From contig CM019217.1 of NCBI GenBank assembly GCA_009741485.1, positions 43,587,782-43,651,781 of the forward strand: a stretch of 64,000 nucleotides of DNA, given 5' to 3'. This stretch comes from Malurus cyaneus samueli. Lineage: Eukaryota; Chordata; Aves; Passeriformes; Maluridae. A model generated the notes under the pieces. It did no database searches. It had not been told where the DNA came from and was given only the letters and a program-made list of their open reading frames with translations. A program made the position numbers and the translations under genes. Shown one piece after another: positions 49,321-63,677 of the stretch (position 1 is its first letter; each line of letters begins with the position of its first letter).

Positions 49321-51479
49321 ACAGCCTCCTTCCAAATAACTTTTTTTTTCATTAGGGGAGCATATTTTCAATGCACAGCACAGCACCTCTGCCCTTTCCC
49401 CAGGGATGTGCTAGCATTCAGCTGCTGTACTGACATCCCAAGGGCTGTGGCCCTTTGCCCACCAGCTATTCCCAGTGGCACAGCACTCACAGCTGGACAG
49501 GAAGCAGTTCAGCTCCAGCACAGTCTGGATGAGAAGCCGTGCACATTGTCAGCCACAGGAGCTGGGTGCCTCATTATTCGCCTGCTGTGCCAAAAACATA
49601 CTCTGCCAGGTGCCTGAAGGCCATGCAGGGTTGCTTTTCCAAACTTATTGGAAATGCTGAGTGACATTCAAATGAAATGCAACTATGGCTCTCCTTTACA
49701 GGCCTTGATAAAACATCAGACATCTGAAAACAATACACCTACCACAGGAAATACGTTTTGGTTACTGCAATGAATTACATTTTTACGTCCACAATCTGCT
49801 TAGTTTCCAGCAAGGAATCAGAAGATGGCTAATATGAAATACTTCTTAGATTCTGCTGTAACAGCTGGCTGTTATCCATCTTGTGGCTGGATAAATGCAC
49901 AAGGATATGGACTTCTTAGGATAATGAAGACAGCCCTACAACTAGGTTACAAATAATAAGTTGGGGTTCTAAGTAAAACTGTTAGCCTTTTAACATTCAG
50001 AGCTCCAGCTTTGCTCTTGGCTTTCTGAAGAATTATTCTTTATACTGCTGACTGCACACTTGCACTTACATGTTTTCTTATTTTTTGGCTCAGTGGAGCA
50101 AGCAGTCAGCTTTTCCCTCATTCCTGAGGGATATCAGATTACAACGAATGATGTCCTGCTATTATAAACTTACCCAGTGGCGTATTAAAAATGCATATTT
50201 TCCATTTGATTTTCCTCCTTGCCAGAGTCAGGTTTAAGGCCACTTTTCTTCTCTCACTTGCTAGGTACTGTTAACAAGCTACTAGCTATTCCCAGATGTA
50301 AAAAAGCAGGCAACAATATGTGCCCTGTTTAACCCCAGCTGGGGATATAGTCCCTGCACCAGTTCATTTAAACTAAGGAAATTTACAGTCCATCCCTGCA
50401 GCTGAACTACTTTTGAGTGTATTCATTTTGTGAGTAGTAGGAGAAAGGTGTACATATGGAGCCTCCTGCAGCTGTGTGCACTCCTGCCCTGCCAATGCAT
50501 GGCACACTCTCCCACTGCAGGTCCCAGAGGGTCTCAAGTCCCTGCTGGTGGGTGCCGTGCGTCCCCTCTGCCATGCCCTTGGGCCACGTGGAAGCCAGCT
50601 GGCATGTGAAAGGTCATGGATGAGCACTGCTGCTGAGGCTCTGGGGCACCTTGAGGGCCATGTCACTCACAGTTTTGTTCCAACTTTGAGATCTATTCAG
50701 TTATTAAAACTGAGCAGCAAATTCAAAATAAATACAGCCAGAAATACTGTGCAGGCTTGTTAGAGCTGCATGCTGGAGCCTGTGAGACAGGGAATATCCA
50801 CCTGCTTTTTCCTTGCTCGGTTTAGCATCCAAGTCCTGGAAGAAAAAAACCAGGATAGAATCCCATTGGATGGTTTGACTACCCACAGGCACCATCCAGC
50901 AGCACCACACAGTTGCCCAGGGTCCCATATGTGACAGGAGAAACCCAAACACCGCAGTGCCTACATCTGCCCATGTTTTCCCTTCAGGTGCTTCATGCAA
51001 CAGAGGGATGGTTCATCAACTTGACACTCCCAGGTCAAGGTACTGCAAACACATTTTTAAGCACATAGGGGTAATCCTGGTACCTTGTTCTCAGTCTCCA
51101 GGCTCCTGAGGTTCAGGAAAACATATTGGGTGCACTCATCAGTACAATAAAAAAATGAAAACTTACCAACTAACTTTTTTTTCTTGTTCATAATTAGGTT
51201 AAAGACTGAAAAATTAAGTAGAACTGATGCTAAGAATATTCTTTTACAGATATGCTAGAAACTGGTAGTACAGGAATCTCAAGAGGCAATTTAATCACTA
51301 TCATGATTCCCTGAAACACCAAAAGGAGGGATGCAACTGTTTTTCCTACAGCAAAAAAGGGTGAAATGTTCAGCCTGAAAATATATTTGTGGTCTGGTAA
51401 TTGCCATGCGTAAAGAGCATGAACTAGAGGATTACACAGACAGAGAGGGACAGTAAATCATATGAATGTAAAAGCATGT

Positions 51480-51690
51480 TACCACTCAAGCTAGAAATAC
51501 TGCTTAAAGGAATTATATTGTCTGTTGGCATATTTTATTTGCTCTTAATTGAACATATAAAGAAACAGATTACTACTCAATGCATACTTCTGATTTGCTG
51601 CCTCACTACTTGGATTTGGCTGTGGCCATACAATTATGAATGATCAGAATCAATTAAATGCATTCAGTAAGTAATCACCTTAGCAACAGA
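51480..51690. promoter_or_regulatory. Possible conserved non-coding segment
   Basis: Non-repetitive AT-rich block with TCTTAATTGAAC, CAATTATGAATGATC and CAATTAAATGCATTC (homeodomain- and octamer-like cores). Low confidence; composition alone could generate such motifs. Confidence 0.15.
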
Positions 51691-54600
51691 AAAAAACCCC
51701 AAAAAATCAAAAAGTCACAGGAGAAATTTTTCTGAAATTATTTATATATTTATATTCTAATATGACATACAATAACAAGGAGGATAGGCTGATATTTCTA
51801 AAAGGTCTATTTTTTGTGCAAGTAACCAGAAAAACATGAAGATGAAAAAAACCACAATCTTATATTCCCCATGATTCACAGTCTCAAGAACCAGAGGTGA
51901 AGATTTTGCATGGACATACTGTAACTCAACCCTAAAAAGGACACATCTCAGTTTTGTGCCAACTCATCAGTCTTCAGAAGGAGAGCTAGACTGTCTTTCT
52001 TTGCTATATCCAAATTTAAGCACCCAATTCCATCCATTTGGGAAAAATTAAAAGCATTTTCTTTATTATACTTAGCATAACAAGCACATGAAAACAAAGG
52101 AGGTTTGATGAAACTTTCTCAAGGAAAAGAGTGCAAACTCACCTCTGTATCTCCTGGCAAACACTCCCATTCCAATCAAGAAAACATGGGAAAAACCATT
52201 ATGTACTAAACCTAGTTTGTTTCGATTTCTGCTTTAAGTAGTTGAAGGTAATGCATCCATCCTTCAAAAGCATTAAATGTGGATGAGACTGATTCTCAAA
52301 CTGAAAAAGGACATGAGACCAAGGTCAACTCCAAAAACAGTTATTAAAAAAAAAAATCTGCTTTACTGCTGATCTCTGTTGAGACCGCAGATCAAGTTCA
52401 ATGTATTGTGGGCTCTAGAAGCAGTAGTAAGCAAAATTACATTTTTCTAGTTTGTATATTCCTGCTGTATCCAGAATCAGGATCAGTGCTCCTGCAGCAA
52501 AGGATGATTTACAATACTGCTGTCTTCAACAACAGAAAGCTTAAGTGGAAAACACCCTTCACAAAACCTCCCTTATCTATTTTAATCCATCCAGTAAGGA
52601 AAGAGACCTGAGACTTAGACAGATTTTTAGGCTCCCAGTGATTTCAGTAGAGTTTGGTCTGAAAAGCTCTGAAGAGACACAGATGCCCAAATGCCTCATG
52701 TGGCATTTAGCACAGCTGTACTCCAAACCCCTGGGGATGTCCAGGCAGATGTTGAAAAATGCTCAATAACTTGCCTCGGGGCCAGGGGCAAAAGATGCTG
52801 TACTGTGCTTAAAGCATGCCAGGAAAACTGCAGTTGAGAAATTGCACCGTGGGATAAGATCATTCCCTAAGTTTGCAGGTAAGACAAGAGAATAAGTAAA
52901 ATGCAATTAATTTCAAGAAAAAAAAATTAGCAATCCTCGTTGATGATGCTCATGGAAAGATATGCTCAGGCTGGTCCCTTCCATAGGCCAGGTTGCAATG
53001 CAACTGTTCTTTAAGTGGTATTTAACTGAAGCACATTTTCCACAAAAGCCATTTAGTCTCGAAGCCACCTGAAGCTGCAAGGAGGCTGCTTTTCCCCACA
53101 TTGGGCTAAAGCTGCCTCCTGCATTTCATTTTGACACTGACAGCTGTTTGTACAGCAAGACATTACAACACACACAGAGTTCAAGACTTGTTTGCAGAGT
53201 CTCTGCTGACTGATCTCTGAGCAATCACAAGTTTTTCTCTAGAGAAGCTCCACACTACCAGAGATCACCAGGCTCAGCCTTGGCATCCAATGGCTAATCT
53301 GTGAAAACAAGGCAGCAATAAAGAGGGAAAGGTGAGAAGTTTGAGCATCCTGCATTACATGGCCTCCCAGACCCCCTGCAGAGAGCACTTCTGTTAAGTT
53401 ATTCTGTTTTCATAAAAATCAGGGGCAATTCAAAAAAGCTTTAGCCAGAAGGTTAAGATGGAAGCCACATGCCAAGGAATTCTGAAGCACAAACGTCACA
53501 GATTTTATCCCTGAAGTGCAAAGTAATGATTTAAACTCAAAAGACAGAAAGGAGTGGAAGAAAGAATTTGCAGGGGTCAAACCCTGAGCACACTCGGTGG
53601 AGGTGAATGGAAATAAAAATCCCAATTTCCTAGAGGAAAACAGGGTTCAAGCAAAAAGGGAATTTTACTAGGCTGAGCAGAGGATGCCTAAAAAAGGAAA
53701 TTATTTTCTTCCTTTTCATGGACAGAAAGATTGTTCCAGTGACAGTTACCATGGAAACAGATTTTGAGAATAACAAGAAAGCATCTATGGTACAGAGCTT
53801 ATTTTAAAGGATGGTGAACCATCAGCATCCCAATTTATCTAACTGAACTGATAATCTGACCAGATGACCCACAGAACTAAAACACATTTTAAAGTGGCAT
53901 GAAATGGCAGTGCTAAATGGAATCATCACAGCTTCCTATTGATGCGATTTTATGACCTTCAAAGCTATAGATATGGGACTCCAAAGTTTCTCCCAGGACA
54001 CAGCTTTTGCTAGGTTGATGGCACTGCATCTCTCAGCATTCGAAAACCAAAGACAGTTCAGCACCTCTGCCCAAGTTAGTTGATTCAGGTTTCATTTCCT
54101 TCTGTGTCTTTCAGTTGTAGATGAAGGAGGTTTCTCCCCTGACAGACTGAAACTTCAATTGCCAAATGCAAAAACACAGGGACTGGCTGAATGTAGGAGG
54201 GCATTTCGCTTATTCCTATGGTTGCTGCATGGACAGGAGAAACTGAAAAAGGCCTGCTATCCAAGGTAATGGAGATAGGAGGGATCCCTAGGGTCTCTCT
54301 CAACACGAAGTTAAAATTCAGCTTCAGAGTAGAAGTCATGAGGCTTTTTTCTTCCATTAATCTTTGGTCTGCTTTGCATTTATTTTATATTTTATTTTTA
54401 TTGCTTCTCCTCCTACTATGAAGCCTGGGGGATGGGACACTGGCCACAGACTTGAAAAGGGAAATACACGGACATGAGCTCTAAAATGAAGGGAATAATG
54501 TTCTACTGGCACTGCCACGAATATTTTTCATGCAAGGCTATCAAGAGCTTTTCAGCTTCCCAGACAGGAGGACTTTCCCTGCACACAAGCAGCCAAGGAA

Positions 54601-57600
54601 CAGTATCTCTGCTCACAGCACTGGAGAACAACCTCACAACCCTGACTGCCAGGCCAGCCTCTAACGGCTCAAACCCAAGATAAGAAGACACCTGTCAGGT
54701 GGAGCGAAGACAAGAGGCAAACCCCAGGCTTGAGGAGAAAATGCATTAACTTAATCAGATTTAGATGCTTTTGCAAGTATTCAGAAATCAAGCGCGCAGA
54801 AATGTTGCAGAAATGTCACCTTTTCAAGAAGACAGAACCTTCTGCACAGAATCATTCTCTGCTGGCTTCTTGACAAAACTTCTTTCATTTTAATAAAAGC
54901 TAAGGCCACGTGTCCCACTATCATTGCAGTTGTTCATACAAGAGGTGACAGAATTGTGCAATTAGCATTGGCATGGCATATGAAACTAAAGTTTCTGAAA
55001 TACATTATTATCTTGAAAAAAATTACATTATAAAGTAGACAGCTCAACATCAAAAGGTTTCTTTCAATAACTCTGTAACACACTTGCAAACCCGACCCTC
55101 AAAATTTTTATTTGTTATTGCTTACAGTACTGCATACTGTTTACGATGCAAAAGCACCAATATTAGAAAGTACAACTATTCACCACCAAGATAAGCATTT
55201 GTTAGGTAAATCTGTCAAAAATAAAGCTGTCTAGGAGAGCAGAGAGGGGATCAAAGCTGGATCTAGAAACTGCTATCAAAAGTGGGTATCTATAGAATAT
55301 ACTTGTGCTTCTTAAGGAGTAAACCCTCCTCCTTCAGGCCCTAATTCAGGATGGAGACATCCTAGGCAATAACAGTAACAGTAAAAAGGAAAAAGAAACT
55401 TTGCAAAAACTCTTCACTATTGTTCTTTTCTGTCTGCTCCCTACCAAAAGCTGGATGATGCAGCTGGCAAGTTGGTATAGAAAATATTTGCATATCAAGT
55501 CAGGAATCAATGCTTTTCATTTATGGTTTTCTAATTTGGGAAGTTGGTTCAAACCAGAGGTCAGACAATGCCCATTCTGTTGACTCAAGACTGGCAAGGC
55601 AAAAGTCTGAAAAGAACAAAAAAATTTGACATTAAATTCCCTTTTTTCATTTCCCCATACTTTTACCAAGTTTTTATCAAATTTGCATATCAGTAAAGGC
55701 TATTTAACAGAAAATTCTCTTTGTTCCAGTAACTAGCGTAAGCATTGAAGAATAAGCATGAAAACACACAACCTCAAAATGCAGATTTTAGATCATGCCT
55801 GCTTGAAAGATTGAAGGTATGTCCCACTCAGACATGCATGGTTCTCCCAGGTTTGCTCAATCTTCTAATGATTTAAACAGTTAATGAAAAAGAAAGGGCT
55901 CTTGGACTTCTTTTTTTTAAGAAAGAGATTACTTCAATGATGAGATATCCAATTTTAAACATAACATTTTACATTGAAAATCTGATTTTGAATCTATTTT
56001 CATTTCTACCACCTCCAACCTAGGGTCAGAACAGTAAACCAGCACTTCTGTAACAGCTTAACTTGAAAGTACCAGAAAAAGTTGACGGGACTCCAAATAC
56101 GGATATGAAGCTGCTTTGCTCAATGTATCTGTTGGAAAAAAAGATTATTCATTCAGTGAACCTCTGATGGTAGTTACACCAAAAATGGAATTTATCATCC
56201 CGGCGGCTGCCTTTCACCAGATGATACAGAGACTGGTGTTCTGGGAGCACATGCTGTAGCTTTCTTCAGTGTTATTTCTTATATATCCTTTTCAGACAGG
56301 TAGAGCATCAATAGTCACAGGAATGACAAACAGGTCTGCTGCAGAGCCTTGATTTTTTATTTTTTTAATCACTGATCTTAGGATCTGTGACTGACTTTTA
56401 AAAACATAGTGAAGAGAAAATTGACTAGAATATATTTCAGGAGAAAAAAAAAAGCCAACAGAAGAATAGAGTTGATTATGATTAACTGATGTCCACGCAT
56501 AAAAATTAATCAAAAAGCATTTCTACAACTGGGAGTATGTCTTTGACCAAGTACAGGATAAAAAGAAAAAAAATCTGATTCAATAATTTTTCTGAGAAAC
56601 TGAAAACAAATTATGAAAATTGGACTTTTGTCTTCCTTCAAAAATCCTCCAGAATGTTAGGATCAGCCAGAATCATTATTTTGCATGGCTAGTAATGATA
56701 ATGCACGAAAACATGATGTGACTGACTTTTTTACTCTCCTTTTCTTTCTTAGCAGGAAGTGGAAAAGGGAAAACATGATTTTTCCCACTGTAGACTGTAA
56801 AAATGAGATTTTTTTTTTTTTTTTGCATCTCAGCACAAAAATCCCATCACCAGAATGCCAGAAAGGTGCAGCCTGAAGGAAGGTGACATGATCAAAGGTG
56901 TCCAGGGAAAGAACGGGATCCCTGTAAGACACAGCTTCACCATGTAGATGGTAACTCAGGCCCTTTTCATTTCAAATACAATTTCTTCCACCACTGGCTT
57001 TCTCTACAAGCCATAATTTTAAACAGCTTTTCCTTTTGAGCTTCAGGAGCAGCACAGCTGCAGTTCACCATCTCACCTGAAACAAGGTGTCCCTTGGATG
57101 TGTTATAGGCCTTACTTAGCACTGGTTGCCAGATGAGTAAGGTTTTTTTTGAAACAAAAGGATGGAGTATATTTTAAAATTCAGTTCATATGGAAAAACT
57201 CACTGTTTCTCAGAATAACTTGGGTTTCCATCAAACACTGGAAGCAGAAAATTGCCCAGCAGGTTTTGCTTGAAAACTGTTCTTTATAAATACTTCAGTA
57301 TGAACTTCTGTTTCTCATAGGGAAAATTTTTCTAACTACGCAAGGCATGACCATCACACAGCATAAAAACTGTTCATTCATTTGTGAGGCATTATGAAGC
57401 ATCTGAAGTGACCCTGAGTTCAGTAGCGCTTCTGGTGGTGTTCAAGATCTTTTTGCCCTCTGGCATTCTTGACATGCAACCTTCTGCAGTTTAAAGAGAC
57501 AATTCTAATATAGATAGATGCTTCCCTTGTATGCCTGAGCACTGGAAGGTGTGTGTGCTGACAGCAGTGTCAGCAAGAGGAGGAGGAAAACAGACAACCA

Positions 57601-60600
57601 TCTGTACAGACTGCAGCACATCGCTTGTTCAGCCTACATGGTTGCTACAAGCAGATCTAAAAGTGATATGACATTGGAAGGGTGGAAGAGAAAACACAAG
57701 TGGGACAAGGAGAAAGAGAAGCTCAAGAGAAAGGTTATCCCTGCTGAGAAGGCAGACTCCTTACACACAAGAATATTTACACAGGAACTGTGTGTAGATG
57801 GCAGCTAACTGCTGCTATCATGGAAGAACCCAGTGCACAACACTGAAGATTAGTTGAGAACTTCCCTTGCTGAAGGCACGTGCTCCTTCCCATTGAGAGG
57901 ATGCACACCACATCCCATCCCAGCCCCAGCAATGCTGCCAGACGTTCACATACACTCCATCACCATCTCTGACATCTTTCCTTCCTCCTCCCTCTTCCAG
58001 CAGGCTCTCACCCTCTCGGATCCCTGAAGTGGTAGGTGGGAAGGGAAAGCCTGTATTTATTAGGCAGGCAGCCAAGCAGAATAGATAAATCTCGAGCTTG
58101 AACTAGAGCCCCTCAGAGTACACTCAGCTGAAATCAACAGGTAATTTAGAAACACTGAGAGGGAAAAGGAGAAGATAAATTATAGAAAAATATGATCATA
58201 CAAACTTCACCTCGACAATAAACAAGATTAACACCAACTAGATCACCTGACTGGTGGAAAAATGCCTGGGTGACAGGAAGACTACCTAAGGAGCTCTTGT
58301 ATCGAAGTTCTTAGTCACCATCATAAATTGGGTTTCTTTTCCCTTCATACTCCCAAGAAGTTTCAGTTCCAGCTTTGCCATGTGATCATACCATCACTGT
58401 GCCATTTGCATCAGAGGCTGGACTTTCCCTTTTAAAACACTCCCAAACAGTAATGATATTTTAGATGACACACAAATCAGGTGCCAAGCCTTTCATTAAT
58501 GTCAAAACCTAAACCTCTGTGACTGTTAACATTTAACACTCTGCAAGCATCCTAAAGGGAGTCCTAGAACTGATGCGTGGTGTTGTATAGAGCATGTGGA
58601 TGGCAAGTTCAAAGACAAGGAAGAATGGGATGTTTCGGGGCAGATATCATCAGCAGCTTTCTTCAAACGAGTAAGGTTTATCAGGTAGAAATAAATATTT
58701 CCTCTTCTATCTATATTACGTCACAGTGGCTAATCAACATCAGTCCCAAAGAGGAGGCTTGTCCAACACCTCAGCCCAGTACTGCACAGATAAACTCCTC
58801 ATGAGATTATTTTGAAAAGCTGGACCTGATGCTGCTACTGTAGCTGTTCAGAGCTACAGACTTTTAAAAACAACTATGATTTTCACCTACTGCACTAGTA
58901 ACTGCTTTAATTATAAATGTGAATTGTAGTAATGGCCTGACCTCCTGACTCAGTTGTAACAGTTGAAAACATTTACCTTACATGGGCAAAAATACCTATA
59001 GAGCACAAGAAAAAAAAAAGACAAAAGAGGAAGACATATACATAAAATAGCTGTGACATAACCGCAAGAATAACAGTAGAAGTAAGCACTTAAGCTCCAT
59101 TGTTTTCATGTTAGATTCTTTAGAAACATTTCAGATTCTTTCTCAGGAAAACTCTGAAAACACAAACTGGGACACAAATTCAGCTTGAGTGTTTTCATTT
59201 TTGCTATAGGCTAATAGGAAAAAATACCTCAGAAGGAAAACAGTTTTAACTGATTTTTAATTCAGAAGAAGACAAAAGTATCAGCTTCTCCAGAAAACTG
59301 AAGTGAACACACATCTCAAACCACACAATCCTCCATGGTTTCATACTGTGGGATTTAGCAGTCTGCTGCATATCTTTTTAAGAAGAAAAGCTTTCAGAAG
59401 TGAGCAGTCTCAAAGTATTTTGGAATACACAAGATACACAAATTGTCTCTTTTTTTCTCAGAAAGGATCTGGCTTTGCTTTTCCTGTTAAAATTCGTCAA
59501 CTCTAATAATCCAAACTCACAAAAAGGTAGCAAAAAATAAATCTATTCTATACAGGATTAAGAATCAGTTTCCGATAACACATCACCTCCTCCCTTGTTC
59601 TTTTCAGCTGAGAAATTTCTGTTCTGACTGTTCTAAAATTGTGTCCTTACAGAAGCATTCCCCCTCCAGGTTTGCTAACCAACACCAGGAGACAGAACAG
59701 AAAAGAGAGTACCATGTCTGCATCTGTTCCGTACCTGTAAAACAAACCCAAAACTCTACAGAAAATTATACTGCTAGAAATTCCTTACACTTGAACTACC
59801 TATGTTTTGTGTCCAAACCATAGTGGCTGTGTTTGACATTTTTAAAGCCAGCTCATGCTGGCTGACTGTAGTATCTATGGGCAAATCTACCTCAAGTAAA
59901 GTTATTATTTATTATATTTAATGGTTTTATTACAGTTCACAATGCTTTTACTCTACAGAGAGAAAGCCACAATTATTGCAGCTACACTTACATAGCTGGT
60001 CATCTTCATTTCCCTCTTGAATTTGGAAAGTAGCCAAAGCAGTAAAGTCAGTAAGAAACCCTCATCCCCAAAGGTACCAGAAGAATTACTGGTGCACGAG
60101 CCGCTACAAACCATAACTTACCTGAGGCTCCTTGACAAGAAAGTCAGCCACATGAAAGTAATTCTAAAAGTATCAGTAAGTTCCATGTGCTCAATGCTCC
60201 TTCACACAAACAAGCCTTTTGAGTTGTCATCATCATCTTTACTGTATGGCAGTTATGTGCCCTTGAACACAGATGTGCCAAGGAGCTTCTCACACCTGTT
60301 ACGTGGTACAGAATAGTCACAGAAAAACACAAACAGCACCCCCTACGTGGGGAGCAAAAGCCAGGCCTGTGAAGGAACACTCCAGCACTGAATTCAGCTC
60401 AATGCCACCTACTTGCCTTACGCCTTTACCCATCAGCAGCTGTTCTCAATGTTCAATATGAGACATATTAGGAATAAAATCTTTCCAAACATATAAAAGG
60501 AAACGTCTCTATTGCAATTTTAAGCATAGTGACATTTTACTATGTACCAGGCATCCCATACGTTTTCCTTAGGCAACAGATAGCTTGCTATGCTATCTCT

Positions 60601-61749
60601 ATGAGAGGAGTATCTTCCATCCGTTATCTTCCCAGTAACTTTGCTGTTTTTGTAGACATGAGATGATAATAGCCAGGGGGATACCTGAAATCCTTGGATT
60701 TTAACATGCACTGAAGTGCTAGGAAATTTTTTAATTGGAAAGGTCACAAGAGACACATTTCTGGGCATATCTCCAGCTAAGTGCCACCTTCTCAGCAATG
60801 CTCTCTCATCAGATGTTACATAAAAGACAGACAGACTTGTCAGTGATACCTTGCAGCAGGCCCACCTGCCTCCCAAAGGCAAAGCTTAAATCCTTCAGAG
60901 CTGTAGAGCAGAAATGTCATCTTGTAACCCACAGCTGTGGAAGGTGAAGACTAGTCTCCACTGTCCACCACACTTGCTGTAGACATGCACTGATCAGAAC
61001 TAGAAATGAGAACAAAGAGAAGTGCTTGTGAAATTTCACCAAACAAAAATGAGGAGCTCTGAAATCTGTTACTATGTTGGCAGGCTGCACTTTTAGTCTG
61101 AAATTGAAAAATGTGCATAAACCCAAAGATTCTCTGTTTTGAACAGCAAACTGAATTCAGTCTCTCACATCCCAGATAAACATCCTAAATCTCAGTGCAC
61201 CACGGTGTGAATGGATGGGTGCTGTTTGCTCCCCCTTCTAGGAAGATATTCTCTTGACCAGAGTTTTATCAGTGTCAAATCCAATATATTTGCTGAAACA
61301 TATTCAACAGATTCAGCTCTCTTGAACTAGTATTTTCCAACGACAAACAAAATTCCATCATTAACCTTACAAGCAGTTCTAGCAACACAATAAAAAATGA
61401 CATGAAATCAGGCCTTTCTACTCACATCCTTATTGTTTTACTGCTTTCCATTAAAGGATTATGCCTTTTTTCTACTTCATTGATGAGATGAGGGAAATAC
61501 TCATCCTATTCCATATTGTCCCGTTACTCCCACTCCAAGGCCTTCAATATGTTTAAACATCAATCCCAGAGCTTCTAGCTCTTAGAACTGAGTACTCCCA
61601 GTTAAACAATGGAAGAGTTAAATCCAGTCCCAAGACTCTGTAGTAATTATTCTCTATAACTTCTCCCCATTCTGTCTCACACAACAAACCAAGAGATTTA
61701 CTATCTACAGAATATAAGAAAAAAAAAATAGTGACAGATATTTTAGAAT

Positions 61750-61755
61750 TTTATT
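61750..61755 (-). terminator. MND1: MND1 polyadenylation signal
   Basis: An AATAAA on the minus strand about 120 bases after the MND1 stop codon. Cleavage would be expected 10-30 bases further, near 61,720-61,740, giving a short 3'UTR of about 150 bases. No competing canonical signal lies between it and the stop. Confidence 0.75.
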
Positions 61756-61874
61756 AACCTTAACAAAACCAGCAAATTAAAGGGCAGTCACCTATTTGGA
61801 GAGGGTTCACATTTATATGCCAGCCATGAATATGTAATAAACTATGTACAACTATGTCAGTTATCAACTGAACA

Positions 61875-61981
61875 CTAATCAATGTAATCCAAATCTTCTG
61901 GGATTCCAAAACCTTTATCAATTCTGCTCTCTTCAAATCCAAATTTACGCTTGGCCCAGGACTTTATTGAAAAGATGTTAT
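61875..61981 (-). CDS. MND1: MND1 terminal coding exon
   Basis: The exon has 107 coding bases. Its first two bases complete an Asp codon from the upstream exon, then [34 protein letters not shown] and TAG. This matches the MND1 C-terminus as recalled for human ([38 protein letters not shown]), with only conservative changes. A CTGTTTACAG acceptor precedes it. The segment is the C-terminal capping region that packs against HOP2 and contributes to DNA binding. The stop codon is in the expected position, so the C-terminus is full length. Confidence 0.97.
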
Positions 61982-63632
61982 CTGTAAACAGAAGGGAAAA
62001 CATTCATCTTGAATATTTAGGAAAGCATTAATTATAGTCTGGTCAACAACAAAATCCTTTCATTTGCAATATCTCTTGTGTATATGAAAAAGGTACTTAG
62101 TGGGGAACATCATTATTAAGTAGATTTAGAAAAGAAAACACAAGGCTTTTGTTAATAACTTCCAAAAAAGAGGAAATAATTTACTTAGCACCGAGTAAAA
62201 ATATGTTATCTTTATCTTTTTTCGCTCCTCTTGTACAAGGAGCCTGAAAGCTCCAATTACACTGTAAGCCTGCTATAGTGATGAGGTAAGTGTGAATATG
62301 CACAGTGGATATTTTATACGTCCTTCTTCAACTAGACACCTACTATGTGACCGTCTACAGCTATAAAAATTAGATATAAATTTGCTGTAAGGCCCTCTCT
62401 AGTCCTGAGTGTTGGTTCAGACACTGTGTATTTTTTGGAAGTTAAAAAAAACACATTCAAGAAGCTTTATTTTAGTCAGCACTTCTCTTTTAGCATCACA
62501 TTATTATTTTAACATACACATTTTGTTCAATTTAACACAATTTTTCACTGCAGCATTTACTGAAACCCATTACATCATTTTTAACACCCATAAACTGCAG
62601 CATTCATTAAGAGAGTAAGTGTTCTCTGTCTCTGCACAGCTTAGAGATATCTTTCTTTAGCCATCACACATTTGGTTTTAAAACTGTCTCTTCAAAAGAA
62701 AAATATGCTGCAGCATATAACCAAATTGTCTAATTAAATAGCAAATAGTAAAGTACTTTCTACAGGCTGAGACACAGTTCCTTTACCTCACTTGAGGCCT
62801 TGAGAAAAGCCTGTCATCAACAGCAGAAAGCCTTGACAACTCCCAAAGTTATTTTCAAATACATCATTCTATTTCCCCATATGCAGTAAATAAACCAAAT
62901 GTAAAATAATAGTCCAAAGACTAAGATAATGATATCCTGCTGCACTTGGCATAACCAATGATAGCAAGAAGTCCATCAATAGGAGATCTATTCTAGACAA
63001 AGAGTTATAAACAATATTCTAAATAATTTTAAAACCACGAGGACATACAGTTTGCTTGCTCTGCAAAATGGAATGAATACTGCAAAGCTAAACAACAACA
63101 GAAAATTGAGTTAAAGTTCCATAGATATGTCATCATAGTAACATTCCTTAAAACTATGCATCATTTCACCTGTCAAAACAGAACAATTATTTTAAGAAAT
63201 AACTACTTTATATCAGAATCCATCACATGGCAGCAGCAGTAAGATTCCACAAAACATGCTACTTTTTAGAAAGAAATGAACGCTCAGAATAGAATTAAAC
63301 TTTCTGAATATCTGGGTATCACCATTTCCAGTCTCTATTGCTTTCCTGATCTTAAGAGATTTTAACCCAACCAAGGAAACAAATTGCAGGATTTAATAGT
63401 GTATAAGACAGCACCAGAAGGACAAAGGCATACAAAGTTCATTCAGTAACTAAGCTGAGAAGATGTATTTTTGTTGAATCATCATAGTTTTATAAGCAAA
63501 ATAAATTTCTCTATGTTTTTATAAGTGAGGACTATCCAAGATCAAGTCCTAAGCAAATTTAAAATTCTTAACATGGAGTAGGTCTTTTACTGAAACTGCT
63601 CTAGTGTGAAGCTCTGTCATTGCAATACACAC
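61982..63632 (-). other. MND1: MND1 last intron (about 1.65 kb)
   Basis: AT-rich intron between the last two MND1 coding exons, with a GTGTGT donor and TTTACAG acceptor. No repeat, exon or RNA gene was recognised in it. Confidence 0.85.
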
Positions 63633-63677
63633 CAGTCCATCTGTTGGCTGCCTCCTTGGCCACTTGGTTTGTTTGAC
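63633..63677 (-). CDS. MND1: MND1 penultimate coding exon
   Basis: A 45-nt exon with a CTGTTTCAG acceptor and GTGTGT donor. Its first two bases finish an Arg codon, then it reads QTNQVAKEAANRWT, and its last base starts the Asp codon completed in the terminal exon. The human counterpart is QANKVAKEAANRWTD, so the VAKEAANRWTD helix is intact. It lies at the end of the MND1 coiled-coil region. The less usual GTGTGT donor is tolerated; the join is exact in phase and sequence. Confidence 0.96.

Larger units (their letters stand above)
40976..61724. other. Intergenic region between MND1 and TMEM131L
   Basis: About 20.7 kb without any recognisable coding exon on either strand. Open frames of 60-194 codons are scattered and lack family motifs, and none shows clear exon borders joining to a neighbour. 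Besides the repeats and candidate elements listed separately (42.7, 44.6-45.4, 45.46, 45.68, 46.0, 49.1-49.3 and 51.5-51.7 kb), the sequence is ordinary AT-rich non-coding DNA. The distal promoter and enhancers of TMEM131L would be expected here. Confidence 0.75.
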
